Assembly (NCBI GenBank): GCA_037013495.1
Contig: CM072801.1
Location: forward strand, 15,491,501-15,555,500
Source of the DNA: Hippophae tibetana
Taxonomy: Eukaryota; Streptophyta; Magnoliopsida; Rosales; Elaeagnaceae
Direction of reading: 5' to 3'
Length of the DNA: 64,000 nucleotides
The notes beneath the pieces were generated by a model, which had not been told where the DNA came from, did no database searches, and was given only the letters and a program-made list of their open reading frames with translations. Shown here piece after piece: positions 38,801-49,573 of the stretch. A program made the position numbers and the translations under genes. The number at the start of each line of letters is the position of its first letter. Position 1 is the first letter of the stretch.

Positions 38801-40172
38801 GATCCGTAAATCGGTATAAAACTCGTCTTGTAGCAAAAGGGTTTACTCAAACGTATGGTGTAGACTATGATGAGACTTTTGCTCCTGTTACCAAAATGAA
38901 CACGATTCGGGTTCTGCTCTCACTTGCTGCTAACCTAAACTGGCCACTTCGGCAGTTTGATGTCAAGAATGCGTTTCTTCATGGAGAATTAGCCGAGGAG
39001 GTATACATGAGTCTTCCACCTGGGTATGTAGTTGATTCTCCTGGTAATTTTTTATGCAAATTGAGGAAGTCTTTGTATGGCCTCAAGCAATCCCCTCGAG
39101 CCTGGTTTGGAAGGTTTTCACAGTTCATGCAAAAGGTTGGTTACAGACAGAGTAATTCAGATCACACTCTATTTCTCAAACATCAACGAGGGAAGGTAAC
39201 ATCCCTAATCATTTTTGTTGATGATACAGTAATCACTGGTGATGATACTATTGAGATGGATAAATTACAAAGACATCTAGCCTCTGAATTCGAAATGAAG
39301 GACTTAGGTGAACTAAAGTACTTCTTAGGAATTGAGGTAGCCAAGGGAAGAGAAGGAATATATTTGTGTCAGAGGAAGTACATTATTGATCTGCTAACAG
39401 AGAAAGGTATGTTGGATTGTAAACCTATTGACACTCCTATTGAGCAAAACCATTGTTTAGTAGAGTATCCAGATCAGATACCAACTGATCGAGCTCGCTA
39501 TCAGAGATTGGTTGGACATTTGATTTACTTAGCTCATACTAGACCAGATGTTGCATATGCAGTAAGTGTGGTGAGTCAGTTCATCACAATCCAAGTGAGA
39601 ACCATATGAATGATGTTTTGAGAATTTTAAGGTATTTGAAATCGGCTCCAGGAAGGGGAGTAATGTTCTCTAAACACAACAATCCTCTTGAAGTCTATGG
39701 ATTCACAGATGCAGATTGGGCAGGAAGTATTACAGATAGAAAGTCAACATCGGGTTATTTCACCTTTGTGGGAGGAAATTTGGTTACATGGAAAAGTAAG
39801 AAGCAGAAAGTGGTGGCACTATCTAGTGCTGAGGCCGAGTATAGATGTGTGGCTCATGGGGTTTGTGAATTGCTGTGGATAAGAACTTTGTTATTAGATT
39901 TGGGTTTCGAACTCAAAAATACTATGCAGGTGTATTGTGACAATCGGGCAACCATTGATATATCACAAAATCCAGTACAACATAATCACACTAAGCATGT
40001 AGAGGTTGATCGTCACTTTATAAAAGAGAAGTTAGATGCCAAACTTATTAGTTTTCCTTTTGTTCCCACAGAAGAGCAACTTGCAGATATGCTTACCAAA
40101 GGAGTCTCCAAGAAGTCATTATATGGCTCACTAAGCAAGTTGGGCATGATTGATATCTACGCACCAACTTGA
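35804..40172 (+). pseudogene. Copia gag-pol, decayed (third copy)
   Basis: ATG 35804 opens a gag that meets a TGA at about 35925, at a position where Copia gags have Trp, and a frame change in the T-run near 36245. The gag knuckle is degenerate (YSYCNEHGNLRETCW). Then follow protease (WIIDSGASDHITYDK, about 36894-36938), GAG-pre-integrase (WHRRLGHPS), an integrase core with SDNGGEY and a frame break at its third acidic motif (about 37760), RT (ORF 38254-39609; motif FVDDTVITG instead of the usual YVDD) and RNase H (39606-40172; [27 protein letters not shown]). The RT-RNase H join has a one-base frame shift near 39585. The polyprotein ends ACT TGA at 40172, directly before a purine tract. Non-functional. 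Confidence 0.92.
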
Positions 40173-40179
40173 GGGAGAG

Positions 40180-40418
40180 TGTTAATAAATCATTAAATGG
40201 TATATTAGTTGTATGCAACTAATATACTTTATCAGCTGTATATTAGTTGTATGCAACTAATATATTTTATCAGCTGTATATTAATTGTATGCAACTAATA
40301 TACTTTTCCTAAAAGCACTTTTAGGAAAAGCAGATTATCATTTTCTATATTTATACATGTATTAATCTTCATTGTAATCTTAAGTTTGTAAATATATTAA
40401 GTTAATTTAATTATTACA
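40180..40418 (+). repeat. 3' LTR of the third Copia copy, with hairpin repeats
   Basis: Starts TGTTAATAAATC after the polypurine tract TTGAGGGAGAG. The end at about 40418 (ATTATTACA) is inferred, because no second LTR exists for comparison. Inside are three 38-bp repeats (from 40201, 40239, 40277), each holding the inverted repeat TATTAGTTG-tatg-CAACTAATA. A separate hairpin CCTAAAAG-ca-CTTTTAGG follows at about 40308-40326. Confidence 0.7.
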
Positions 40419-42420
40419 TCCTTAATGATTTGTTTTACCTTCAATTACATGATAATATAATTAACTTTTACTATCTAACAGACACAATCTTGAAATGGAG
40501 ACGATGAAAAACCTTGCAACCATATATATCCAATACCGAGCTATCTTCTTCAACCCACGCATAAACTCTTGTTTTGCTGTGAAAGCTTTCATCAATGCAT
40601 CCAAAAAAACCAAAGCAATGTAGGTTAAGTTATAGCTATCCCGCTATCCACCTTCTTTAAAGTACAAGCTTATAGTATATTTGACTTAACACATATTGAG
40701 AAATGGAAATAGATTTAGATCTTCATCTTCCCCTTCATCATTTAAGCATTAAGACACCTCCAGCTATAGCACCTATAGATAATCATCATCCCTAACAAAA
40801 GTTGATAATCATCATCATCTTTATCTCCCTCATCCATGGCTTCACTCACACTCGAGAGACCCAAAAGTTCAAACAAATCACAACTATTGAAAAAGGAGGA
40901 GTGGAGAAAAACAAAACCAAAACTTCCTATATGTGAGAGTTAGATCCCTCGTATGTAAGAGAGGAGAGGATAAGCTTACTTTGAAGGAGCAAAACAAAAC
41001 CACTAATATATTTAAATAAACCAGAGTCTAGAGACCCTTCTCTCTAACTCCATTTTGTATTTTGTTAATTGTAAACTAGATTTGTAAATTTAACTTAGTG
41101 ATATAACCTATTAATTAAATAGCTTTTCTCATTTTATGTTATTATTTATTTTTTAATGAGTAAAAGATAATAATAATTGAGATATCTTATTTGTTTTAAA
41201 TAAATATAAAAAGAAGAAATAAGAATATAAAAACAATTAAAAAAATGAAATATGATTCATCTATAATTTCAATAAAAAATAATAATGAAATATTAATTTT
41301 AAAGTGTTATTATAGTAGAATGTATAGAAATGAGATGAGATTATAGATAACTTTTAACTATAATAGTTACAACAAATGAGACATGGATGAGAAAATTCAC
41401 CGTGCTGGAAAGTGGAAACTATTAGTTGAATTGTATTAACTCTATATATTGATATTTCTTTATAAAACCACCGTGTTGATGTCAAATGCCGACTTGTAGC
41501 CAATATTTAAGAATGAAATAAGCTATTGAAACCACGTAATTATCATTCAATAGATTTTTTATTATTATTAATTTTTTTTTTGTTATTTTTATACTATTAA
41601 ATTTTATAAATGCTATAAAAATAACATAAATATGCATATAACTTAAGGTTAATTTCATTAAATGATTGATATTGATAATATTTTGTATTACTTGTAAGCA
41701 TAAAAGTAAAAAAAAAAAAATTGATAATATTTTTGTAATAACTCTTAAAATTCAATTATGAAAAAATTTATTTATTCGTAAAAATTATTTATTTATTTAT
41801 TTTTATAAAAAATTAAATATAGTATATTTATACTTATTAGGAAAGTTATACGAAACATATGACTATGTGTAAGCAAATAAAGGAAGAGTTTTATAGAAAT
41901 TTAAATAGTTATTGAGTTGTATAATTTACGGACATGAAAAATTCAAATGGTTCGATAAATTAACAGAGTTTATCACCAATAAATCACTAATATCATTTCT
42001 TTATATAAGAATCTTAATCTATTTTCTAATAGATTCGATATCTCTAACAATAATATTAAAAACTCAAAGTAATATTCAAACTCAAGTCCCATTATACTCA
42101 TAACATCATGTACACACCCAAAATAAATTACCCAAAAACACCAATAATGCTTTTTACTTTTGGTTGTAAATCATGTTAGATACATACAAATCAAAACCAA
42201 TTCTTTTCATGTCATTTTCGACGGTGCTGCTTCCACACACTACCATGCAATATCACTCCATCATATACGAATTTATATATACTAAACTAGCAACAAAGTA
42301 CGAACTTTCTAGGTGAAAATAGAATATTTGTTTAAGTATAAGTTATGACCTACTGTTCGATGTTTGTAGTGCCCAAGTTGTGAAGCACAGTACTCGAGCC
42401 TTGAATCATGCTCGTGTTTT
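40419..42420. other. Intergenic, no supported gene
   Basis: 40.5-41.0 kb is less AT-rich and has short coding-like runs on both strands, but none forms a recognisable gene. 41.1-42.4 kb is very AT-rich, with homopolymer runs near 41570 and 41708. Confidence 0.4.
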
Positions 42421-42560
42421 GAAATTGGATGTTCCAAACAACTTCACAAGTCTAAAGCAGCTAATGTCTTGAAATTGGATGTTCCAAACAACTTCACAAG
42501 TCTAAAGCAGCTAATGTCTTGAAATTGGATGTTCCAAGCAACTGCATAAGTCTAAAGCAC
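42421..42560 (+). repeat. 50-bp tandem repeat, nearly three copies
   Basis: Units starting GAAATTGGATGTTCC at 42421, 42471 and 42521. The first two are essentially identical and the third has several changes before it fades near 42560. Spacer-less, so not CRISPR-like. No coding function seen. Confidence 0.9.
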
Positions 42561-42884
42561 CCACTACCGATTTGATCTCACATTAATATTTACGTTAATA
42601 TATGAAATTTTAACATGCTTGTAAGTTGGGAAAAAATCAAAAATACCCCCGAGTTTTTCAATATCTTCAAAAATACTCTTAACGTTTAAAATAAAAACTA
42701 CAATTTTTCCTGAGTTTTAAAATATCTTCAAAAATGTCCTTATTATTTAACAGAAGCATTAAAAAGCCGTAAAAAATCACATCAATATATGAAAAAGTTT
42801 TTTCTACCCCTACCTATATAGCTTTTTGAATATTATCGTTGAAAATATTATCGCAAATACCCTTGAGGTTTTATTTTTCTTCAA

Positions 42885-43175
42885 AAATACCCCTACTATA
42901 ATAATTAATTTAACTTCATCGAAAATACATCTGATATTATAATTAATTTAACTTTATCAAAAATACCCATGATATTATAATTAATTTAAATTTATCAAAA
43001 AATATCTCTATTACAATATTTAATTTCACTTCGTCGAAAATACCACTGATATAATAATTAATTTCACTTCGTCGAAAATACCACTGATATAATAATTAAT
43101 TTAAATTCATCAAAAATACCCTTACTCTAATATTTAATTTATCTTCATAAAAAATACCCCTGCTTCTCGATAACA
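42885..43175 (+). repeat. Degenerate tandem array of about 38-40 bp near the MULE end
   Basis: Six to eight units with the pattern TCGAAAATACCACTGATATAATAATTAATTT. The clearest pair starts TTTCACTTCGTCG at 43024 and 43062. The unit resembles the element's own terminal motif (AAAAATACCCCTGA), so the array looks like expanded subterminal repeat. Confidence 0.75.
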
Positions 43176-43974
43176 TGATATAATTTTTTCAAAAATACCC
43201 CTACCCAATAACCTGCTATAAATCATAAAAAACACTCATGATCAATAATAAGCTATAAATATTGACCAAAAATACCTCTAACATGCTCAATAACAGTTCA
43301 ATACATATCATACATCCACATCCACATTTACAGTTTATATTACAAATCATACATCCACATCCACATTCTCATTTTCATACCATATTAACCTGCTCAATAA
43401 CAGTTAATATTCACATCCACAGTCATATTTCATACTAACATGCTCAATAACAATTCACATCCACATTCACAATCTATATTACAATCTAAATTCTTACAAT
43501 ATGTAATGGGATGGGACACCATAATGAGTTTAAATACACAAAAAACTACAAAGTTCATATCATGTCCCCCAAAACCTGGTGTATACATGAACTTTGAGTT
43601 ACAAAAGATTTCCTTCCAAATCATATTCATTGTTCCATTTACTTACATATTTTAAAATAAAAATTATAAAACAAATCAAAACCCCATTTCAGAAGGCTCA
43701 CTTTGACTTGTTGATTCTCCCATTTTCTACTTCTTGTTGATTGCATCACCACTATCTATCACCTGATTCATGAACAGTAAATAAATTTATGGTATAAGAA
43801 GTAATGCATAATGAATATGTTATACAATACATTACCTGAATTTGATTAGTTCTTTTGTTTTTCTTTTTCTTGATCACCTTTTTTGAAATTGTTTCCTACA
43901 AATAATTTAAAGTTTAATATAATTAACCAAATATATTTAATAAATGAATAGTTATAATTTTACCTGAGTTTCAT

Positions 43975-44479
43975 TAGTTGGATTCTTTAACTTCTCCCTA
44001 CATGTCCTCTGATTATGACCAAATTGATTGCAATACCCATATTTCAATCCTGCGACCTCTTATGTTTCTCTGGTTCAGTAGCTTCCCTATGTCTCTCAGT
44101 TGATGGTCTTCCTTTCTTTGGTTTATAAATTGGTGGAAGTATTTGTTGCTCACTAGGGATCATAACCTACTCTTTTCCAAATGGAATGAGGGTGAATCAA
44201 AGAGAAATATGTCTTCAAATACAAAGCCTTTGTAAAATATGGATGTACATAGTCTGCAATCTTATACCTTCTATCCATAATACAAGCAACATCATGCTTA
44301 CAAGGTAAACCACTCAATTGCCACCCATAACAACTACATGTCCACTTATTTAAATTAACCAACATGTTGCAACCATCCAATACTTCAAATATTGCATCTC
44401 TAGCATACAAGACCTTTAAAACTCTTCCTTCTTCTTGTCTTTGAAGAATGTATTTCATTACATTTGGTGGAATTTTCAA
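43975..44479 (-). pseudogene. MULE transposase C-terminal part
   Basis: Minus-strand ORF 44153-44479 contains a SWIM zinc finger, WTCSCYGWQLSGLPCKHDVA (Cys-X-Cys...Cys-X-His), followed by VHPYFTKALYLKTY as in MuDR-type transposases. Further on, after stops and a frame change, a CCHC knuckle-like CNQFGHNQRTC lies near 44000-44040. The upstream catalytic core is absent. Weakly coding-like sequence at about 44750-44990 may be the N-terminal region. The SWIM finger is thought to bind DNA. Not functional here. Confidence 0.8.
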
Positions 44480-46096
44480 TCTTTCACAATCTTTGAAGAA
44501 TTTTCAATCTTTCACAATTCCTTGAAGGTTCACCCTCGTTTTGGCTATTACTAGTTAGGAATGGCTCAAATGAGTCAAGGTGAAGTTCATCAATGTTAAA
44601 GTGAGGTGGTTCATTTGTTGGTTCAAAAGGTGGTTCATTTTGTGATTTTTTTGGGTAATATAGCTCATGTTTTCTTGAAACTTTGATATTCTAACATGGG
44701 AGGTGAGAAAACCACTTCCAAAGGATTAAATTTTACAAACAAGTCTAGCCTTTACTTTTTATTATCCCTATAATCATTCATCAATTCATGTAATTCATTA
44801 TCGATTTTTAATACACTTCGTTCATCACTATCAACTTTATTTGCTTCAATCCTAAAAGTCTTCTTTTTTAATCGTTAATCCCTTATTCATAATGGCCTTT
44901 TTAGCATCATGGAAGCAACAAATGAGACTATATTCATCAGCAGGTATATGACCAACCCATCTAACTTCACAAAATAGATGAACATACACACTAGCCTATT
45001 CACTCATTTTTATCGCCCTATATAACAAACAAAAGTATTGTTTATAAGCATTATTATGTTAAATCATAATTGTTGAGAACATCTTCATCACAATCTGATT
45101 TTTTTTAATATATCGTCTCAAAAACAAAGCACACAAAATATAAACCCTAAACAATATTATGGTCAAAATATATAATATTATCGTAAATACCCCTGAGTTT
45201 TTTGCTATTCTTCAAAAATACCCCTGAGGTTTTACTATTCTTCAAAAATACCCATGGGTTCTTCAAAATCATACAAACGATAAGTTACTTCAGAAAAAAA
45301 AACATTACAACTAAAATATCAAAGCAAACTGCCATACAATGTGTTCTGAAATACATATTATATATCATCAATACAAGCAGGATATTGTTAAAGAATGGGT
45401 TCTAAAATACAAATTAAAAAAAAAGATGAAATACAAAATCAAATATGGTGAAACGATATTCTCCTCCAATATATGCAAGTGTGCGTAAAAAACAATTTTT
45501 TATCCAAACGAACCAAATACATAATATATATGAAATAATATGAAATCAGTCAACTTATACCTGTTATATTGTAACAATGGGTCGCGTTAGGGCAGCAGGT
45601 GACACGTTCTATTTTCAAGTGAAGATGAGTCGCGTATTTGCGATAACAGCGAGGGAGTTGCGATAACAACGGGGGAGTTGGTGGGTGAAATGATGGGTTC
45701 ATGAAGGTGATTCACAGGGGTATTTGCGATAACGGCGAGGGAGTTGGTGGCTGGAAGGATATATGTGAGGTTTAGGGACTGGAATGAGTCGTCTGATGGG
45801 GGAATGGGTGACTGGAACAAGCGATCGGGGAGGCTGGAAGTGTGGTGGTGAGGCTGGGAGAAGAAGAAACGAGCTTGCGTGAAGAAGAAGAGAAGGGTGT
45901 TTGCGTGAAGAAGAAGAGTGACGCGAAAAAGAGTGATATATGTATAAGGGTGAGATTACCATTTTGTTCTTAACGTTAAACAAAGATATAACGCTGATAA
46001 CGTTTAAGGACAGTTTTGATATTAAATAAAACTTAGGAGTAATTTTGAGGAAAAGCAAAATCTCAAAAATATTTGCTATAATTATCCTTGTAAGTT

Positions 46097-47075
46097 ATTA
46101 AAAGTGTATGAACTTGTACTTCCCTATAGTGATGAGAAAATTGGAGAAATAAAAAAATAGTGATCAATTGAAATATATTATAAAATACAACTAATTTAAA
46201 TTAAATTGTGGATATTTATAACTCAATCCTATCAGTTTTATAAATTTGTTTCTATTCACACATTAATTAAAATTTTCAGAAAAGTGAAGGTGTCATACCT
46301 CTTGTTTATCATAGGAGATCCTTCCTGTATAAAAATTCTATAACAATTAGTATTTAAAATTGGTGATTTTCTAAACACTTAATTTTTTTTTTAAATAAAA
46401 CTAGAATACACTTTAATATACTTTTAAAAGTATTAATTAATTTTTTAAAAGTTTTAAAATTATACTTACCTTTAAAATTCATATCAAATCTAAAAAATAT
46501 AGATAAAAAGAAATCCTAAGAGAATCTTGCATATAATAAATATATAAATACGTGATGTAATATATTTATTTTTATAAAAATAAAAAAAAGTATAAGAAGT
46601 AAAAATGTGACCATTAACTGTTAATAACAAAGAATATACAACATATTGTATGAAATATTTTTTCTTCAAATATTGAATGAAGAGATGCAAAAAAAAAAAA
46701 AGATATAAAATTAAAATGATGTTCAGTTTTATATTCACCTTTTTTATATTTTATAAAAATTTAAGTCATTTTGTAACTTTTATATTTAATTCTCATTATT
46801 TTAAAAATAGGTATATTTAAGTCTTGATTTTTCAAAATAAACATATTTTAGTTACATAAATTTAATTAAAATATTACTTTTTAAAAAAATAATTAGGATA
46901 TTTTGGTACAGAATAAAGTAAAAAATAAATTGTAATTTAAGTGTGTCCAATGAAAGTAGAAGTAATTAAAGTTACAGAATATGTATTTTATCTAAGTAGA
47001 CACTAAGTTGGTTAGAAGTATAAGATAGGATGATTATTGTAATATTAAAATTATAGTTAATTAAAATCAAATATA

Positions 47076-47113
<38 letters not shown>

Positions 47114-47412
47114 TATAAAAAATATAATTTTGTATAATTAGATTAAATTAGATTTATCTTATTTATATTTTATATTTTATTTTATGTTAAATAGTTAAAA
47201 AATAAAAATTAATATCAATATTTTAATAAAGTAAGAATTGATTTAATATTTAATTTTTTAAAATTAAATATATTTTTAATAAATATTTAAAAAAATAAAA
47301 ATACGATTAAATTGTAAAAAAAAAAAAATTCTATCCATCCATAATTAATAATAATTATTAATCAAGTCTACCCTCTTGATAATATAGATCGAATCTTGAC
47401 AGTTACATATAT
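46097..47412. other. AT-rich intergenic DNA with a TA microsatellite
   Basis: Nothing coding. A (TA)n run lies at about 47069-47109, and poly-A and poly-T runs occur throughout (e.g. 46689, 47317). Confidence 0.5.
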
Positions 47413-47623
47413 ACGTGTCACATGTAGTTACGATCCATTCGTTAAAAATCTCCAAAGTTCTATAATAATACTACCGACGTGCTCTTTTTTAAAATAAATA
47501 AAAAATAAAAAGTAGGATAAAGTAAAAGACGGGTGGCCAAGGGGATCCAAAGAGAGTGCCACGAATAGTGTATGATAGTTGAGATTTGATGACGCGTATG
47601 AATGCATATGAAACCACGTGTCT
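47413..47623 (+). promoter_or_regulatory. ABRE/G-box elements upstream of OEP16-2
   Basis: Two ACGTGTC motifs occur at 47413-47419 and 47617-47623. The second is embedded in CCACGTGTC with a perfect CACGTG G-box, 185 bases before the ATG. ACGTGTC is the core of abscisic-acid response elements bound by bZIP factors. OEP16-2 of Arabidopsis is expressed in seeds and pollen, so ABA-linked control is plausible. A pyrimidine-rich CTACTTCTACTTCTTCTTC tract (about 47680-47710) probably marks the 5' UTR. Function is inferred from motif and position only. Confidence 0.5.
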
Positions 47624-47799
47624 ACTCTTCCTCCTCTTCTTCTGCTCTCAAATTACCCAATCCAATCCAATCCACTACTTCTACTTCTACTTCTACTTCT
47701 TCTTCAATCGCATCGTTCATTTGTAATATTTCTCAGTAATTTCTTGCTCTATCTGATCCTTTGATTTCTAATAGCTGAATTTATTAGGTTTGACAAAGA

Positions 47800-49573
47800 A
47801 TGAACAACATGAGTAGTGGTAATACTGAGACAAGATCAGTGTTGGCTGAGATTCGTAGCTTCGATAAATCTACTTGCCTCTTCGATCTCGGTCACCCTCT
47901 CCTCAATCGCATCACCGATAGCTTTGTCAAAGCTGCTGGGGTCTCTTTCTCTCTCTTTCTCTTCTCTGTTCTTCATATTTAATTTAAACCTAACACTTTA
48001 TGAAATTAATGTGACAGATAGGAGCAATTCAGGCTCTGTCGCGCCACGCTTATTTTACAGCAATTGAAGGTACCGTACGTTACGTATCCGCTTTACTGTG
48101 TCTTACTTTAGTGATGGAATTTAAGGTTTGTTTAATTAAAAATGCAGGTGTTGATTCAACAACTGGTGGTGTTGGTGTGGTACCTCCAGAAGCTTCTGCT
48201 CCAAAACGGTCTCGTTTCCCAGATCTTAGAGGTACCACACTACCCACCTTACTGTTTTCTTGTATTCTTCTTAATCACTATTGTTGTTCTTAATTCTTAC
48301 GTAAATTTAAATTTGTTTCTTTTTTAGGATATCCACAACATCTTTCTTTATTATTATTGTATTATTTATTAATTACTATGCTGTGTAGGTGAAACAAGCT
48401 CAAAATCTCTTGAAGCTATGGTATGTGTCTTCAAACTCTAGATTTTTTTATTTTTATTAACTAATATACCACATAACTATTTAAAAGTTACAAACATATA
48501 TCTAATTTCAGTGAGTGACAAAAAATAAATCATGTATTATTAATGGTACAAATAATACTGTGACAATTGAACTACGGAATTCCTAATTATTAGTACAAAT
48601 TTATCACTAATTTTTTTATTAATTATATAAATTTATTATCAAATTTTTTATTAGTTATACAAATCTATTATAAATATATATATATTATGCCGTATATTTA
48701 TACCATTAATTATAATGAAGGATATATAGTTAAATTGTGAGTTTACAGCTCTCGTGATAGGTGGTATATTTAGTAGTTTATGATAAGTATTATTTTTATC
48801 ACATTATGTAGTTGAGTTTACAACTTTGGTAGGTGTATTTGAATTTGTCTAGATTCTGCTGCTTATTTTTAGTATTTTGCCCAAACTAAATAAACCTTTC
48901 CTATTTGGCTGAACTACTCATGTTTCACAAATTTTTCCACATTGAAAAACTAGAAAAAAAAGTAAAAAATTAAAAGTAGAATCAAGAGACCAAATTGTAA
49001 GAATATAACTGTTTATGTAATTTAGGCTATACATTTCCATTATATTAAATAGCTGTAACTACTATAAATAGTTGTATCATGTATAGTGATTAATGAGTCA
49101 TTGATTTTTTTTTTAGGTAAAAAACACAGGGAAGGAGTCTTTGCAGTGGGGTAAGTTGCTTATAATATTAGAACCTTTAATGTTAATACAGCTATAAAAT
49201 ATGCAGACTTACAAATTAGTGTATTTGGATCAACTGAAACGGCAGGTTTGGCTGCTGGAGTATATTCAGGACTCACTTATGGACTGCAGGAAGCTCGTGG
49301 AGCCCATGATTGGGTAATTTATTTGAACTCAATTTGAATAATGTATATTCTACATTATTATATATTTGTTGCAAAATTTAAATATTTCAAAGTTAAGCTA
49401 AGCAGTCGTTGGTTTTGTTTGTGTTGCAGAAAAACAGTGCAATAGCAGGAGCAGTAACAGGAGTGGCGCTGGCACTAACATCAGAGGAAGCATCTCATGA
49501 GCAGATTGTTCATGGTGCTATTACTGGTGCTGCTATCTCAACTGCTGCTAATCTTCTTTCTTCCATTTTCTAG
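47800..49573 (+). CDS. OEP16-2: Outer envelope pore protein 16-2 (OEP16-S), chloroplast outer membrane
   Basis: Seven exons: 47800-47940, 48018-48069, 48148-48231, 48389-48420, 49117-49150, 49246-49313, 49430-49573. All have GT-AG junctions and consistent phases. They join to 555 bases coding 184 residues, close to the roughly 180 of the Arabidopsis protein. The family is in the Tim17/22/23 (PRAT) superfamily and forms cation-selective, amino-acid-permeable pores in the plastid outer envelope. Visible features are SFDKSTCLFDLGHPLLNRI, then the first helix (SFVKAAGIGAIQALSRHAY), an extended loop with GVGVVPPEASAP and SRFPDLRGE typical of the seed-type paralogue, NTGKESLQWGLAAGVYSG, and Gly/Ala-rich helices ending ISTAANLLSSIF. 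There is no transit peptide, as expected. A second in-frame ATG lies nine bases downstream of the chosen start (47809). Intact, with no sign of decay. Confidence 0.95.

Larger units (their letters stand above)
42618..46096 (-). mobile_element. Deleted Mutator-like element (MULE)
   Basis: The same 10-mer cttgtaagtt flanks the region (42618-42627 and 46087-46096), close to the 9-bp target duplication typical of MULEs. The right end, read inward on the minus strand, gives AATTATAGCAAATATTTTTGAG. Similar ATTATCGCAAATACCC-type motifs occur near the left end (42846) and internally (45178 plus; about 45716 minus). The interior contains minus-strand pieces of a MuDR-type transposase (zinc knuckle and SWIM finger), but the catalytic DDE core is missing. 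Terminal repeats are imperfect. It could be one old element or several nested MULE ends. Confidence 0.6.

Noticed and set aside
40702-40794. Thirty-codon ORF starting MEIDLDLHLPL, which looks like an EAR repression motif.
   Set aside because: Too short, no flanking domain and no supporting gene structure; a chance match is likely.
42421-42560. Regularly spaced repeats that could be mistaken for a CRISPR array.
   Set aside because: The units abut each other without unique spacers, and the context is a plant nuclear genome.
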